This document shows positions 7,505-14,624 of a DNA stretch of 17,285 nucleotides, piece by piece. The position numbers and the translations under genes are program-made. The stretch comes from CAZWDO01 sp964632485 [NCBI: uncultured bacterium] (GTDB lineage Bacteria > JAGOEH01). Positions within the stretch are counted from its first letter, which is position 1. Every line of letters starts with the position of its first letter. The notes under the pieces were generated by a model that was not told where the DNA came from, searched no databases, and saw only the letters and a program-made list of their open reading frames with translations. Where the stretch lies: NCBI GenBank assembly GCA_964632485.1, contig CAZWDO010000002.1, positions 194,718 to 212,002 on the forward strand. Direction: 5' to 3'.

Positions 7505-7613
7505 TCGTGGATTCCGGGTTAAACCCGGAATGACGGAGGGGGCGCGTCATGCCGGATATCTCTTCAGAGCGGCAATCTTTAGGCCGCTGTCTTTTTTTTT
7601 GCTGGAATGACGG
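7505..7613. repeat. Palindromic repeat element between convergent genes
   Basis: A compound palindromic element fills the gap between two convergent genes. The first unit is a 21-base perfect inverted repeat (ATTCCGGGTT, A, AACCCGGAAT at 7511-7531). The second is bounded by CGTCATGCC (7545-7553) and GGAATGACG (7604-7612), which are inverted copies with one mismatch, and encloses a hairpin. GGAATGACG occurs twice as a direct copy (7527 and 7604). The pattern is typical of dispersed intergenic repeats in bacterial genomes. Copy number elsewhere cannot be seen here. Confidence 0.6.
7568..7600 (+). terminator. Rho-independent terminator after the rightward glycosyltransferase
   Basis: Stem AGCGGC (7568-7573) / GCCGCT (7583-7588) with a 9-base loop is followed by a 9-T run at 7592-7600. 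It lies 75 bases after the stop at 7492, inside the repeat element. Confidence 0.72.
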
Positions 7614-7632
7614 GATATGGGTCGCGAAATTA

Positions 7633-8337
7633 TCAAAAAATCCCGAGGGCATGCTGATAGGCCTCGGGTGTATCAATATCAATCCAGTAGTCATCTTCGC
7701 CGATGGCCAGGGCTTCTATGCGGTTACGCTTGATCAATCCTTCGACTGCCGCGCTGATCGATTCCTTGCCCAGCGACAGTTGTTCGCGCATTGCGGTATA
7801 AAATTCCGGAGTTAAACGGAAGATACCGCAATCCACCGCATTATAGTCGGCGATTGTTTTCCCGATTTGGGAAATGCGCCGTTGATCGTCCACCCATGCT
7901 TTGGTGGCGTCATCGATATCGAAAATGCGGTCAATACGCGGATCGACCAGCAGCAAGTTCGTGGACCGAGGGTCCCGGACCATCGACTTGAGGGCATTGA
8001 CCGACACGACATGATCCGACATTGAAAGAATAAAGGTTTCGGTCCCGGTTTCGATGGCTGCGGCCAGAACCGATATACCATTTCCCTTTTGCCACTCCGA
8101 ATTTTCCACTATTCGGATATCGAGACCGAAATAGTCATTCTGCTGCAAGTACTCGCTGATTTCTTGCGAACGATAGCCGACTACGATGGCAAACTCCCCG
8201 ATACCCGCCAGATTCAGGTTGTTGATAATGGTCGAAAGAATGGTTTGTTCACCGAACGGCATCAGGGTTTTGGGCATTTCATTGGATTTTCCCCATAAGC
8301 GGCTGCCCATTCCCGCCGCCACAATTACTGCTTTCAT
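7633..8337 (-). CDS. Sugar/polyol-phosphate nucleotidyltransferase, inositol-1-phosphate cytidylyltransferase-like
   Basis: This 234-residue enzyme has the nucleotidyltransferase fold that joins an NTP to a phosphorylated sugar or alcohol. Seen: the signature AAGMGSRL (7-14) with PK at 22-23, NLNLAGI (40-46), GNGISVLAA (85-93), MSDH (106-109), a DCGIF strand (169-173), and WIDIDTPEA (218-226), which supplies the second metal-binding Asp. The GNG..S followed by MSDH arrangement resembles the cytidylyltransferase domain that makes CDP-inositol from inositol-1-phosphate; phosphocholine cytidylyltransferase (LicC) and sugar-1-phosphate transferases are alternatives. The start ATG has a clear AGGAG site 7 bases upstream and lies 17 bases after the family 4 glycosyltransferase gene, so the two are probably one operon. 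No CDP-alcohol phosphatidyltransferase partner is present in the window. Confidence 0.75.
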   Translation of the reverse strand: MKAVIVAAGMGSRLWGKSNEMPKTLMPFGEQTILSTIINNLNLAGIGEFAIVVGYRSQEISEYLQQNDYFGLDIRIVENSEWQKGNGISVLAAAIETGTETFILSMSDHVVSVNALKSMVRDPRSTNLLLVDPRIDRIFDIDDATKAWVDDQRRISQIGKTIADYNAVDCGIFRLTPEFYTAMREQLSLGKESISAAVEGLIKRNRIEALAIGEDDYWIDIDTPEAYQHALGIF

Positions 8338-8354
8338 ATTGTAACTCCTGAAGG

Positions 8355-9470
8355 TTATCTACGTTTCTTATATACATTGAGAGTGCGCTCGGCGGCGCGT
8401 TCCCAGGTAAAGTCTGTGGCGCGTTTCATTCCCCGAGCGCTTAAATCGGAGCGCGCAGTTGAATCATTGAGCAGTCTTAAGATGGTTAGCGCAAAACCCT
8501 CGATATCCCGGGGCGGATGCAGGATCGCCGCATTGCCAGTGACTTCCGGAATTGATGTGGCGTCGGCGGCAACCACCGGACAACCGGATTTCATGGCTTC
8601 CAATACAGGCATTCCATAACCTTCGTATAATGACGGGAAAAAAAAGAGATCCGCGGCATTGTAATACTTTGCCAATTGGTTTTCTTCCAGGTTGCCATAA
8701 TATGCAACATTTTCCGTTAAGGACAATTCAGAAACCCATGAACGGGTTTCAGGCCGTTTTCCCCCAATGCGGATCAGTAAAATATTCGGTAATGCCTGAC
8801 GCACCTTTTTGATCGCTTCCAACAAGGTCCGAGGATTTTTTCGCGGCGCTTCGGTGCCGACATGCAACACAATCGGGCGATTGCAGGGCAGACCTAACTC
8901 CCGTCGGCAAACTTCCGGGTTCCGGGGATGGAAGACCGAATCGATTCCATGGTGGATAACATCGGTTCGTTTTTCATCGTAATCGAAGCGTTTCATGAAA
9001 TCGCTCTTGGTGAATTCCGATATAAAAATAATAAATGATGCCCGCTGCATGGCCAGTATCTGTTTTTTTCGGTAATGTTCGGAAAATCGGTTATGGTTGC
9101 CAAAAAATTGAAAAGGCATGATATCATGGCAGGTAATAACCGCAGGAGAAACATGAGCGACGCTCTTTCCCATCATTTGGCTGGATATGTGATACAAGTC
9201 ATATCCGGCAGGTATGCGGCGCGGGAAATAATACCAGGAGAGCATATCGTAGGTTTTGCCGAACGTTTTACCGCGCAAGCCGAAAGGCCGGTATTGGCAA
9301 TTGTGGGGGGGGGCCTCTTGTTTACTGGATTTGATATTCTGATCCAATCGGGAGAATTCAAATTCCTGGGGAGAGAGTTGTTGTAACGATTGATAAAGAT
9401 TGAAAAAATATTTACCGATTCCGGTTTTTTTATGATGATCGTTGACCATTAGTATTTTTTTATTTGCCAT
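8355..9470 (-). CDS. Family 4 (GT-B) glycosyltransferase
   Basis: This 371-residue retaining-type GT-B glycosyltransferase has a glycine-containing N-terminal loop KKTGIGKY (14-21), CHDIMPF (114-120), HHGID (173-177), the donor-domain start VLHVGTEAPRKN (201-212), YYGN (257-260), and the intact E-x7-E donor motif EGYGMPVLE at 283-291, followed by CPVVAADATSIPEVTG. This composition is typical of mannosyl- and related transferases of O-antigen or capsule clusters, but the sugar cannot be told. The start ATG lacks a strong ribosome site. A 171-base gap separates it from the upstream glycerophosphotransferase gene, without a convincing promoter, so it could be the tail of that operon or a separate unit with the cytidylyltransferase. 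Confidence 0.85.
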   Translation of the reverse strand: MANKKILMVNDHHKKTGIGKYFFNLYQSLQQLSPQEFEFSRLDQNIKSSKQEAPPHNCQYRPFGLRGKTFGKTYDMLSWYYFPRRIPAGYDLYHISSQMMGKSVAHVSPAVITCHDIMPFQFFGNHNRFSEHYRKKQILAMQRASFIIFISEFTKSDFMKRFDYDEKRTDVIHHGIDSVFHPRNPEVCRRELGLPCNRPIVLHVGTEAPRKNPRTLLEAIKKVRQALPNILLIRIGGKRPETRSWVSELSLTENVAYYGNLEENQLAKYYNAADLFFFPSLYEGYGMPVLEAMKSGCPVVAADATSIPEVTGNAAILHPPRDIEGFALTILRLLNDSTARSDLSARGMKRATDFTWERAAERTLNVYKKRR

Positions 9471-9641
9471 ACAATCGGTTGACTTTCTTTAGTTGGCGGT
9501 GGGCTTGAATAAAAAGTAAAAGATTAATGGCCGTTCAAGAGCGCTTGAATGCTTTTTAGATTTCTAATCAACTTTGTTGCGATAGTTGAGATAGGAAAAC
9601 CATTGCTGCTGAACTGGCATTTGTGGATCGGTAACGAAATT

Positions 9642-10691
9642 TTAGCTGATCGAACGGATGAAGTTAACAGCGCGTTCTACGGATTTCCCATCGTTGAAAT
9701 AGAAACAATTGTCCAGCAATTTTCGATATCTATCATGAAACGTCTTGTCGGCAAGGGATGCTTCCACTAGTCGGTCGATCTCCTGCGTTCCGTCGTAGAT
9801 TCGGGCATAGTTCATGATATTCATGCCGTCCGGCATGTGGTGCAAATCGTCGAAATCGTTGACGGCGACAATGATGGGCTGGTTGGTAATCAGGTATTCA
9901 TAGAGGATTGACGAGGTGTCACTGATCATCAAATCCGAAACCCGGAAATCGTTCATAGTATCGGCCGCGCCGAGGGCGATGGGATTGGAGAAGTAGATGT
10001 GATGGATGCGGTTTTGGGAGGCCCATTTGGCAATTTTGGGAATATGGGCGCGATCATGGTGATGGGGTCGGATAATAAGGTTGTATTCGAGGGTGAGGGT
10101 CCGCGCGAAATGATAGACATAGCGCTGCAGGGTGCCGTTGCCCCATTGCCAGGTGGGTGCGTACAGGATGTTCCGCCGCGTCCGATCGACAATGCCTAAA
10201 CGATCAAGTTCCCGCTCGCGGTCGATTTTTCCATTGATATAATCATCAAAACGGGGATTGCCGATTTTAATTAGTTTATGATCCGGAATGTTCATGCCCA
10301 CGTCCCTGAGTTTTTCCAAATGTTTGGGACCGGAAAGGAAATGATAGTCGTAGCTTTTAAGCAATTCGGCGTTCGGGCCATATTTTTTATCGCCGGTACC
10401 GTGGCCGACGAAGATAGTGCGGCAGTTTTGCGGCTGACCGTGGATCGGCGCTGTGGACATAGAGATCACCACGCCTTTGAGACGGTGGACTCGGCTGACG
10501 GCGACAAAGCGGGTGGGGGGAGTGTTCTGCCAGGTCCGGATGCCCGGATCAAAATTGGTATCCTTCAGATGCCGTTTGAACTGAAAAAATCGTTTGAGTG
10601 ATTTGAGGATGAAATGCCCCCCCATAGAGTGGTAGATCGGCAGAGCATAGGAATACTGGTATATCTGATTAGCAAAATAATATAAATTCAT
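9642..10691 (-). CDS. CDP-glycerol glycerophosphotransferase family protein (second copy)
   Basis: This 349-residue member of the TagB/TagF-type glycerophosphotransferase family would move glycerol-phosphate (or a related polyol phosphate) from its CDP form to a lipid-linked or glycan acceptor at the inner face of the membrane. Seen: VGHGTGDK (95-102), the family's conserved His-Gly element; GNPRFD (144-149); LYAPTW (176-181); RPHHHD (208-213), in the place of the catalytic HP; and the CDP-binding SDLMISDTSSILYEY (252-266). No separate membrane anchor domain is visible. Its ATG overlaps the previous stop as ATGA, and no ribosome site is evident, so it is coupled to the first copy. Donor specificity could include CDP-ribitol; CDP-glycerol is favoured because a TagD-like gene is in the same operon. 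Confidence 0.8.
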   Translation of the reverse strand: MNLYYFANQIYQYSYALPIYHSMGGHFILKSLKRFFQFKRHLKDTNFDPGIRTWQNTPPTRFVAVSRVHRLKGVVISMSTAPIHGQPQNCRTIFVGHGTGDKKYGPNAELLKSYDYHFLSGPKHLEKLRDVGMNIPDHKLIKIGNPRFDDYINGKIDRERELDRLGIVDRTRRNILYAPTWQWGNGTLQRYVYHFARTLTLEYNLIIRPHHHDRAHIPKIAKWASQNRIHHIYFSNPIALGAADTMNDFRVSDLMISDTSSILYEYLITNQPIIVAVNDFDDLHHMPDGMNIMNYARIYDGTQEIDRLVEASLADKTFHDRYRKLLDNCFYFNDGKSVERAVNFIRSIS

Positions 10692-11770
10692 TTGACTAAC
10701 TCGTCGATTTTAGCTTTAACCGCCTGGCTGGCTGCGCCGTCCAGGCCGGTGAAGAAATAGCGCCGGTATTCGTTCAGTTTTTCTTGCATGGCGGAAGTGG
10801 GATTAAGCGCCAGTTCCACAGCATCGGGTAATTCCTCTGGCGATGAAATATGCGGATACGCGCCCCGGAGCCATTCCTTAGGATCAATTGAAAGAATTGG
10901 CATCCCGTCGCTATGGGTTAAATGCGAGTAGGGTAGTTCATAGATGATGCCGATTTTCCCTAAGGCTAAAAACTCGTTAATGACGCTTGATGTGTCGCTG
11001 ATTAATGTGTCGGCGAGATAAAGATAGGGATAAATATCAAAATCCTCTTTCCCGATCAGGAATATTTCCTGATGTCTTTTCGCGAGTTTCTCATAAAATC
11101 GATGCTGGGAATGTGGCGCATATTTACCACTCCAACTGTAGGGATGCAGTTTGATGATCAGGTTGTAGCGGGGGATCAGGTCGATCACTTTCCTCTGGAT
11201 ATATTCAATGCAACTGGGGCGGTATGACGGCGCAAAAAGAACGGTTTTTTTCGCGGGATCCAGTTTTAGCTTCCGCATTAAATCTGCGTTATTGTAGTAG
11301 TTTTCCCAGAAAAAAGGGTCAAGCTTGGGTATCCCGGTAATATAAAAGTCTGCTTTCTCTTCCCACCCCAGACTTTTAATATAATCATACCAGTACTGGC
11401 CTTCGAGGAAGACGTGATACCAGTATTTTTCCTGTTTGACAATATTTCGAATACGCAGAGTTTTGATCCCCACGCCATGATCCAAATGTACCCGTAAGAG
11501 ATCGCCATAGCGTTCGGGATGCTTCAAGGCATCACCGCAAACAACTACATCATATCCCCTGGTTTCATCGGTAACTTTGTAGCCCCTGGCTTCAAAATCC
11601 GCGCGGATTCGTTTTTTTTGAGAAACAAGAAACAATCCCAAAAACCGGGTTTGATCATCGCCAATATTTAAATAAATATCGTAGGTGGGATCTATTGCCA
11701 ATTGCTGATAAAGAGGGAATAGTGAATTGAAATAGTATTCTTTTTTAAGATCAAAGAGGACTTTTATCAT
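10688..11770 (-). CDS. CDP-glycerol glycerophosphotransferase family protein (first copy)
   Basis: This 360-residue protein belongs to the TagB/TagF-type family. Seen: HLDHGVGIK (95-103) with the conserved His-Gly, TGIPKLDPF (145-153), LFAPSYRPS (178-186), KLHPYSW (207-213), and the signature SDTSSVINEF (258-267), which binds the donor's phosphates in characterised relatives. It begins inside the heptosyltransferase gene (20-base overlap), with an AAGGAAGG ribosome site next to the ATG. It differs clearly in sequence from the second copy, so the pair more likely perform successive steps (priming and extension, or two linkages) than serve as a recent duplicate. The polymer product is inferred. 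Confidence 0.82.
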   Translation of the reverse strand: MIKVLFDLKKEYYFNSLFPLYQQLAIDPTYDIYLNIGDDQTRFLGLFLVSQKKRIRADFEARGYKVTDETRGYDVVVCGDALKHPERYGDLLRVHLDHGVGIKTLRIRNIVKQEKYWYHVFLEGQYWYDYIKSLGWEEKADFYITGIPKLDPFFWENYYNNADLMRKLKLDPAKKTVLFAPSYRPSCIEYIQRKVIDLIPRYNLIIKLHPYSWSGKYAPHSQHRFYEKLAKRHQEIFLIGKEDFDIYPYLYLADTLISDTSSVINEFLALGKIGIIYELPYSHLTHSDGMPILSIDPKEWLRGAYPHISSPEELPDAVELALNPTSAMQEKLNEYRRYFFTGLDGAASQAVKAKIDELVK

Positions 11771-12800
11771 AGCCTTCCTTTTTTTGGAGAGGTAATATTT
11801 TGAAATAGTTCATTACTGCATTGAAAACCATTTCCGGTCCGATTAGTTTCATACATTGATGGTGTCCACGGGGGCAGGTTTTCCCACCATGGGTTCCGCA
11901 AGGGCGGCAGGGCAGATCCACTTCCATGATCCGGTCATGGGCTCTGAAGGGATAAAATCCCAATTCCTTAACAGTGGGTCCGAAGATGGCGATTAAATCT
12001 GTTTGGACCGCATTGGCAATATGGAGTGGCGCGCTGTCGTTGGTAATCAATAAATCCAGTTTCTGTATCAATGCGGCCGACTCGAGAACCGATAATGTCC
12101 CGGCAACAGAGATAGCGCCGGTCCGGTTCGCAATGGCTTCACATAGCGTCTGGTCGTCATTTCCGCCAATCAGAACAATGCGGTTTCCTTTTTGAATCAG
12201 CATTTCGCACAATTTTATAAAATATTCCCGAGGCCAACGTTTAGTAAACCAGATCGAACCGGGAGCCATTCCAATCAGCGGCTCTCGGGCTAAGGCTAAA
12301 GATGAAGAGATATTTACCGATTTCTGCTCCTCCCGTTCCGTCCAGTATAATTCCGTTTGTATATCCATGGTTAGTGACGATAAAGGCTCTAATAAACGCA
12401 ATATTTTTTGGATTTTATGTAACCCCGGGGTATGGGGAACCGTGAGCGTTAAAAATTTCTGCCGACTGAATCCCAGTCGCTGCGGGATTCCGCTCAGATA
12501 CAGGAGCAGAGCGGAGGTAACTGAACTCTGAATCGATATTCCCAAGTCGTAGTTTCGTTTTCTGATTTCCATCACCAATTGAGTAAATGAGGCGAACTTT
12601 TTAAAACTCCTCTTTTTATCAAACACCAGTATTTCTCGTATGTATGGATTATGCTCGAATACGATGCGGGTTTCGGGAGTAGTCAGAATATCGATCGCGG
12701 CATCCGGAAAAATCCGGTTCAACCCCCGGATGAGGGGAGTGCTGAGTATTACATCTCCTAAAAAGGCGGTTTGAAGCGCTAAAATGTTTTGACCATTCAT
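11751..12800 (-). CDS. Family 9 heptosyltransferase, WaaF-like
   Basis: This is an ADP-heptose:LPS heptosyltransferase of family GT9, which adds L-glycero-D-manno-heptose to the LPS inner core on the cytoplasmic face of the inner membrane. Seen in 349 residues: TAFLGDVILSTPL at 11-23, IDILTTPE (36-43), PGSIWFTKRWP at 180-190 (the active-site region with the conserved Lys-Arg-Trp-Pro), TNDSAPLHIA at 253-262, and FGPT at 273-276. Four cysteines (298, 301, 309, 316) form a Cys-rich C-terminal patch as in heptosyltransferase II. The start lies 2 bases after the TagD-like stop with no clear ribosome site, implying coupling. Heptosyltransferase I (WaaC) or a non-heptose GT9 activity is less likely but not excluded. 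Confidence 0.87.
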   Translation of the reverse strand: MNGQNILALQTAFLGDVILSTPLIRGLNRIFPDAAIDILTTPETRIVFEHNPYIREILVFDKKRSFKKFASFTQLVMEIRKRNYDLGISIQSSVTSALLLYLSGIPQRLGFSRQKFLTLTVPHTPGLHKIQKILRLLEPLSSLTMDIQTELYWTEREEQKSVNISSSLALAREPLIGMAPGSIWFTKRWPREYFIKLCEMLIQKGNRIVLIGGNDDQTLCEAIANRTGAISVAGTLSVLESAALIQKLDLLITNDSAPLHIANAVQTDLIAIFGPTVKELGFYPFRAHDRIMEVDLPCRPCGTHGGKTCPRGHHQCMKLIGPEMVFNAVMNYFKILPLQKKEGYDKSPL

Positions 12801-12802
12801 AT

Positions 12803-13207
12803 TCAGTTATTCATCAACCCGTTTCCAGCGAAGCTTTGCTTTATACGGGTTGTGGAAATTGCCGGTGTACGCTCCAGATAGACAATTTTACAAAATTGCT
12901 CCAGATGATCGAATTTCCCTTTCCAATCATCGCCCATTACAAAAGTGTCGATCCTATATTTTATAATATCGTTTTCTTTTTGTTCCCAGTTTTCTTCGGG
13001 AATCACAAGGTCAACATACTTTATCGCTTCCACGATTTGGGCTCGATGGCTATAGGGATAGGTGCATTGTTTATTTTTTACACGATTGAATTCATCCGTG
13101 GAAACCGCCACGGCCAAAAAATCGCCCAATTCTTTTGCGCGTTGTAGAATTTTTAAATGTCCATAATGAAATAGATCAAAGGTTCCGTAAGTAATGACCC
13201 GAATCAT
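12803..13207 (-). CDS. tagD: Glycerol-3-phosphate cytidylyltransferase, TagD-like
   Basis: This 134-residue enzyme closely follows the TagD/GCT layout, which makes CDP-glycerol from CTP and sn-glycerol-3-phosphate. Seen: YGTFDLFHYGHL at 7-18 with the nucleotide-binding HYGH (14-17), MGDDWKGKFD at 91-100, and RTPAISTTRIK at 113-123 (the RTxGISTT element with Ala in place of Gly). The length matches the roughly 130-residue family norm. The ATG has an AAGGA site with 7-base spacing and lies 10 bases after the beta-CASP nuclease stop. Related enzymes activate other polyol phosphates (for example FAD synthetase-like or HldE cytidylyl domains), but the GDDWxGKFD and RTxxISTT motifs point to glycerol-3-phosphate. 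Confidence 0.86.
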   Translation of the reverse strand: MIRVITYGTFDLFHYGHLKILQRAKELGDFLAVAVSTDEFNRVKNKQCTYPYSHRAQIVEAIKYVDLVIPEENWEQKENDIIKYRIDTFVMGDDWKGKFDHLEQFCKIVYLERTPAISTTRIKQSFAGNGLMNN

Positions 13208-13217
13208 AAGATTATCC

Positions 13218-14624
13218 TTAATTCAACTCGTAACTTTCGCCGTATTTGACGATGGTGACAGCCAATCCTTTTTCTTCGAGCAGTCCCTTAAGGTGAGCCT
13301 GGGCATCCGGTTCGCCATGTACGAGAAAAATTCGTTTCAAACGGTTCGGGTCCAATTGGTTAACCTGGCTAAGAATTTCCAGGTAGTCGGCATGTCCGCT
13401 GAAGGTGTTTAAAACTTCGACATGAGCCTTGAGCGGATAGATTTCATCAAAAATTTTCACTTGGGGTGCTTTTTCGACAATACGACGTCCAAGGGTGTTT
13501 TGCGCCATGAATCCGACGATGAGAATCGTGTTGCGGGGATTGTAAATATTATTAGCTAAATGGTGCAAAATGCGTCCCGCTTCACACATTCCTGAAGAGG
13601 AGATGATGATGGCAGGTTCACGCAACTCATTGAGGGCTTTGCTTTCCTCCACGCTGGAAATGAAATGGAGTTCGTTAAACCCGAATGGATTTTGATGATG
13701 ATTGATGAATATGTCCCGCGTTTCCTGGTCATAACATTCCTGATGGACCCGAAAGATCGAGGTGGCATTGGTCGCCATGGGACTATCGACGTAGATCGGT
13801 ATTTTAGGAATTTTCTTTTCATCAGTCAACAGGTGCAGATAGAACACCAATTCCTGGGTCCTTTCAATGGCGAATGCCGGAATGATGATTTTCCCGCCCC
13901 GTTGATAGGTATCATTGACAATTTTCATCAGTTTTTCCAGGGTCTGTTCGATTGGATCATGTAAACGGTTGCCATAGGTACTTTCCAATACTAAGTAGTC
14001 CAGTTCTGGTAATGGATCCGGATCGCTGATGATCGGTAGATTTTTGCGGCCCCAATCTCCTCCTACGGCGATTTTAATCTCTTCGGCGCCTTGTTTGAGT
14101 GTCAGAATCGGGATTGCCGAACCCAGTATGTGGCCGGCGTCAATAAATTTCAACATCACCCCGTCCGCGATATAAAACTCACGGTTGTATGAGATTGTAA
14201 CAAATTGCTCCAGGCTTTTTACAACATCCTGTTCGACATAAATAGGTTTTTTGTCAAATGGCAGTTGTTTTTTCGCTGCTTTTTTGCGTAAGTATTCCAT
14301 ATCTTTCTGTTGAATGTGGGCTGAATCCATCATGATCAAACTTGCCAGATCGCGGGTCGCGGGAGTGGCATAGATGTTTTGTTCATACCCGTTGGCCCGC
14401 AGCAGGGGAATCATCCCCGAATGATCGAAGTGGGCATGGGTCAAAACTACCGCGTTCAGCGTGGTCGCATCAACTTTCCAATCACGGTTTTTGGCCTCCG
14501 ATTCGTCTCGTTTACCCTGAAAGGCCCCACAATCGACCATAATTTTTTGGTTGTTGAATTCTAAAATATGTTTGGAACCGGTAACTTCTTCAGCGGCTCC
14601 CAGTGAGTAGAATCGGGTCTTCAT
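13218..14624 (-). CDS. Beta-CASP metallo-beta-lactamase RNase (MBL-fold RNA exonuclease/endonuclease)
   Basis: This 468-residue enzyme has a metallo-beta-lactamase core with a beta-CASP insert, the fold of CPSF73-like RNA nucleases. Zinc ligands are visible: HAHFDH (63-68), H165 in DAGHILGS (162-169) and D190 in GGDWGR. Beta-CASP motif A is ESTYGNR (E214), motif B lies in SSGMCEAGRILHHL (343-356), and motif C is the SGHAD His (H411), so the active site is complete. It is probably cytoplasmic and acts in RNA processing or decay, though the precise substrate is unknown. Its ATG overlaps the aldo/keto reductase stop (ATGA), with an AGGAAA site. Why an RNase heads a surface-polymer operon is unclear; co-transcription may be incidental. 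Confidence 0.9.
   Translation of the reverse strand: MKTRFYSLGAAEEVTGSKHILEFNNQKIMVDCGAFQGKRDESEAKNRDWKVDATTLNAVVLTHAHFDHSGMIPLLRANGYEQNIYATPATRDLASLIMMDSAHIQQKDMEYLRKKAAKKQLPFDKKPIYVEQDVVKSLEQFVTISYNREFYIADGVMLKFIDAGHILGSAIPILTLKQGAEEIKIAVGGDWGRKNLPIISDPDPLPELDYLVLESTYGNRLHDPIEQTLEKLMKIVNDTYQRGGKIIIPAFAIERTQELVFYLHLLTDEKKIPKIPIYVDSPMATNATSIFRVHQECYDQETRDIFINHHQNPFGFNELHFISSVEESKALNELREPAIIISSSGMCEAGRILHHLANNIYNPRNTILIVGFMAQNTLGRRIVEKAPQVKIFDEIYPLKAHVEVLNTFSGHADYLEILSQVNQLDPNRLKRIFLVHGEPDAQAHLKGLLEEKGLAVTIVKYGESYELN

Noticed and set aside
7497-7694. 65-codon leftward open frame over the convergent gap
   Set aside because: It reads through the palindromic repeat and the terminator, has no ribosome site and overlaps the end of the cytidylyltransferase gene; the translation is repeat-derived.
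9534-9549. Small palindrome TTCAAG-AGCG-CTTGAA in the gap before the family 4 glycosyltransferase, followed on the plus strand by five Ts
   Set aside because: The T-run lies on the side where no gene is being transcribed, and the stem is short and AT-rich; not convincing as a terminator for the leftward operon.
9471-9641. Promoter for the family 4 glycosyltransferase and cytidylyltransferase pair
   Set aside because: Only weak box pairs were found (for example TTGAAC with TTTTAT at 18 bases); not enough to annotate.
12836-13147. 103-codon rightward open frame opposite the TagD-like gene
   Set aside because: Opposite-strand shadow; all TagD motifs are on the minus strand.
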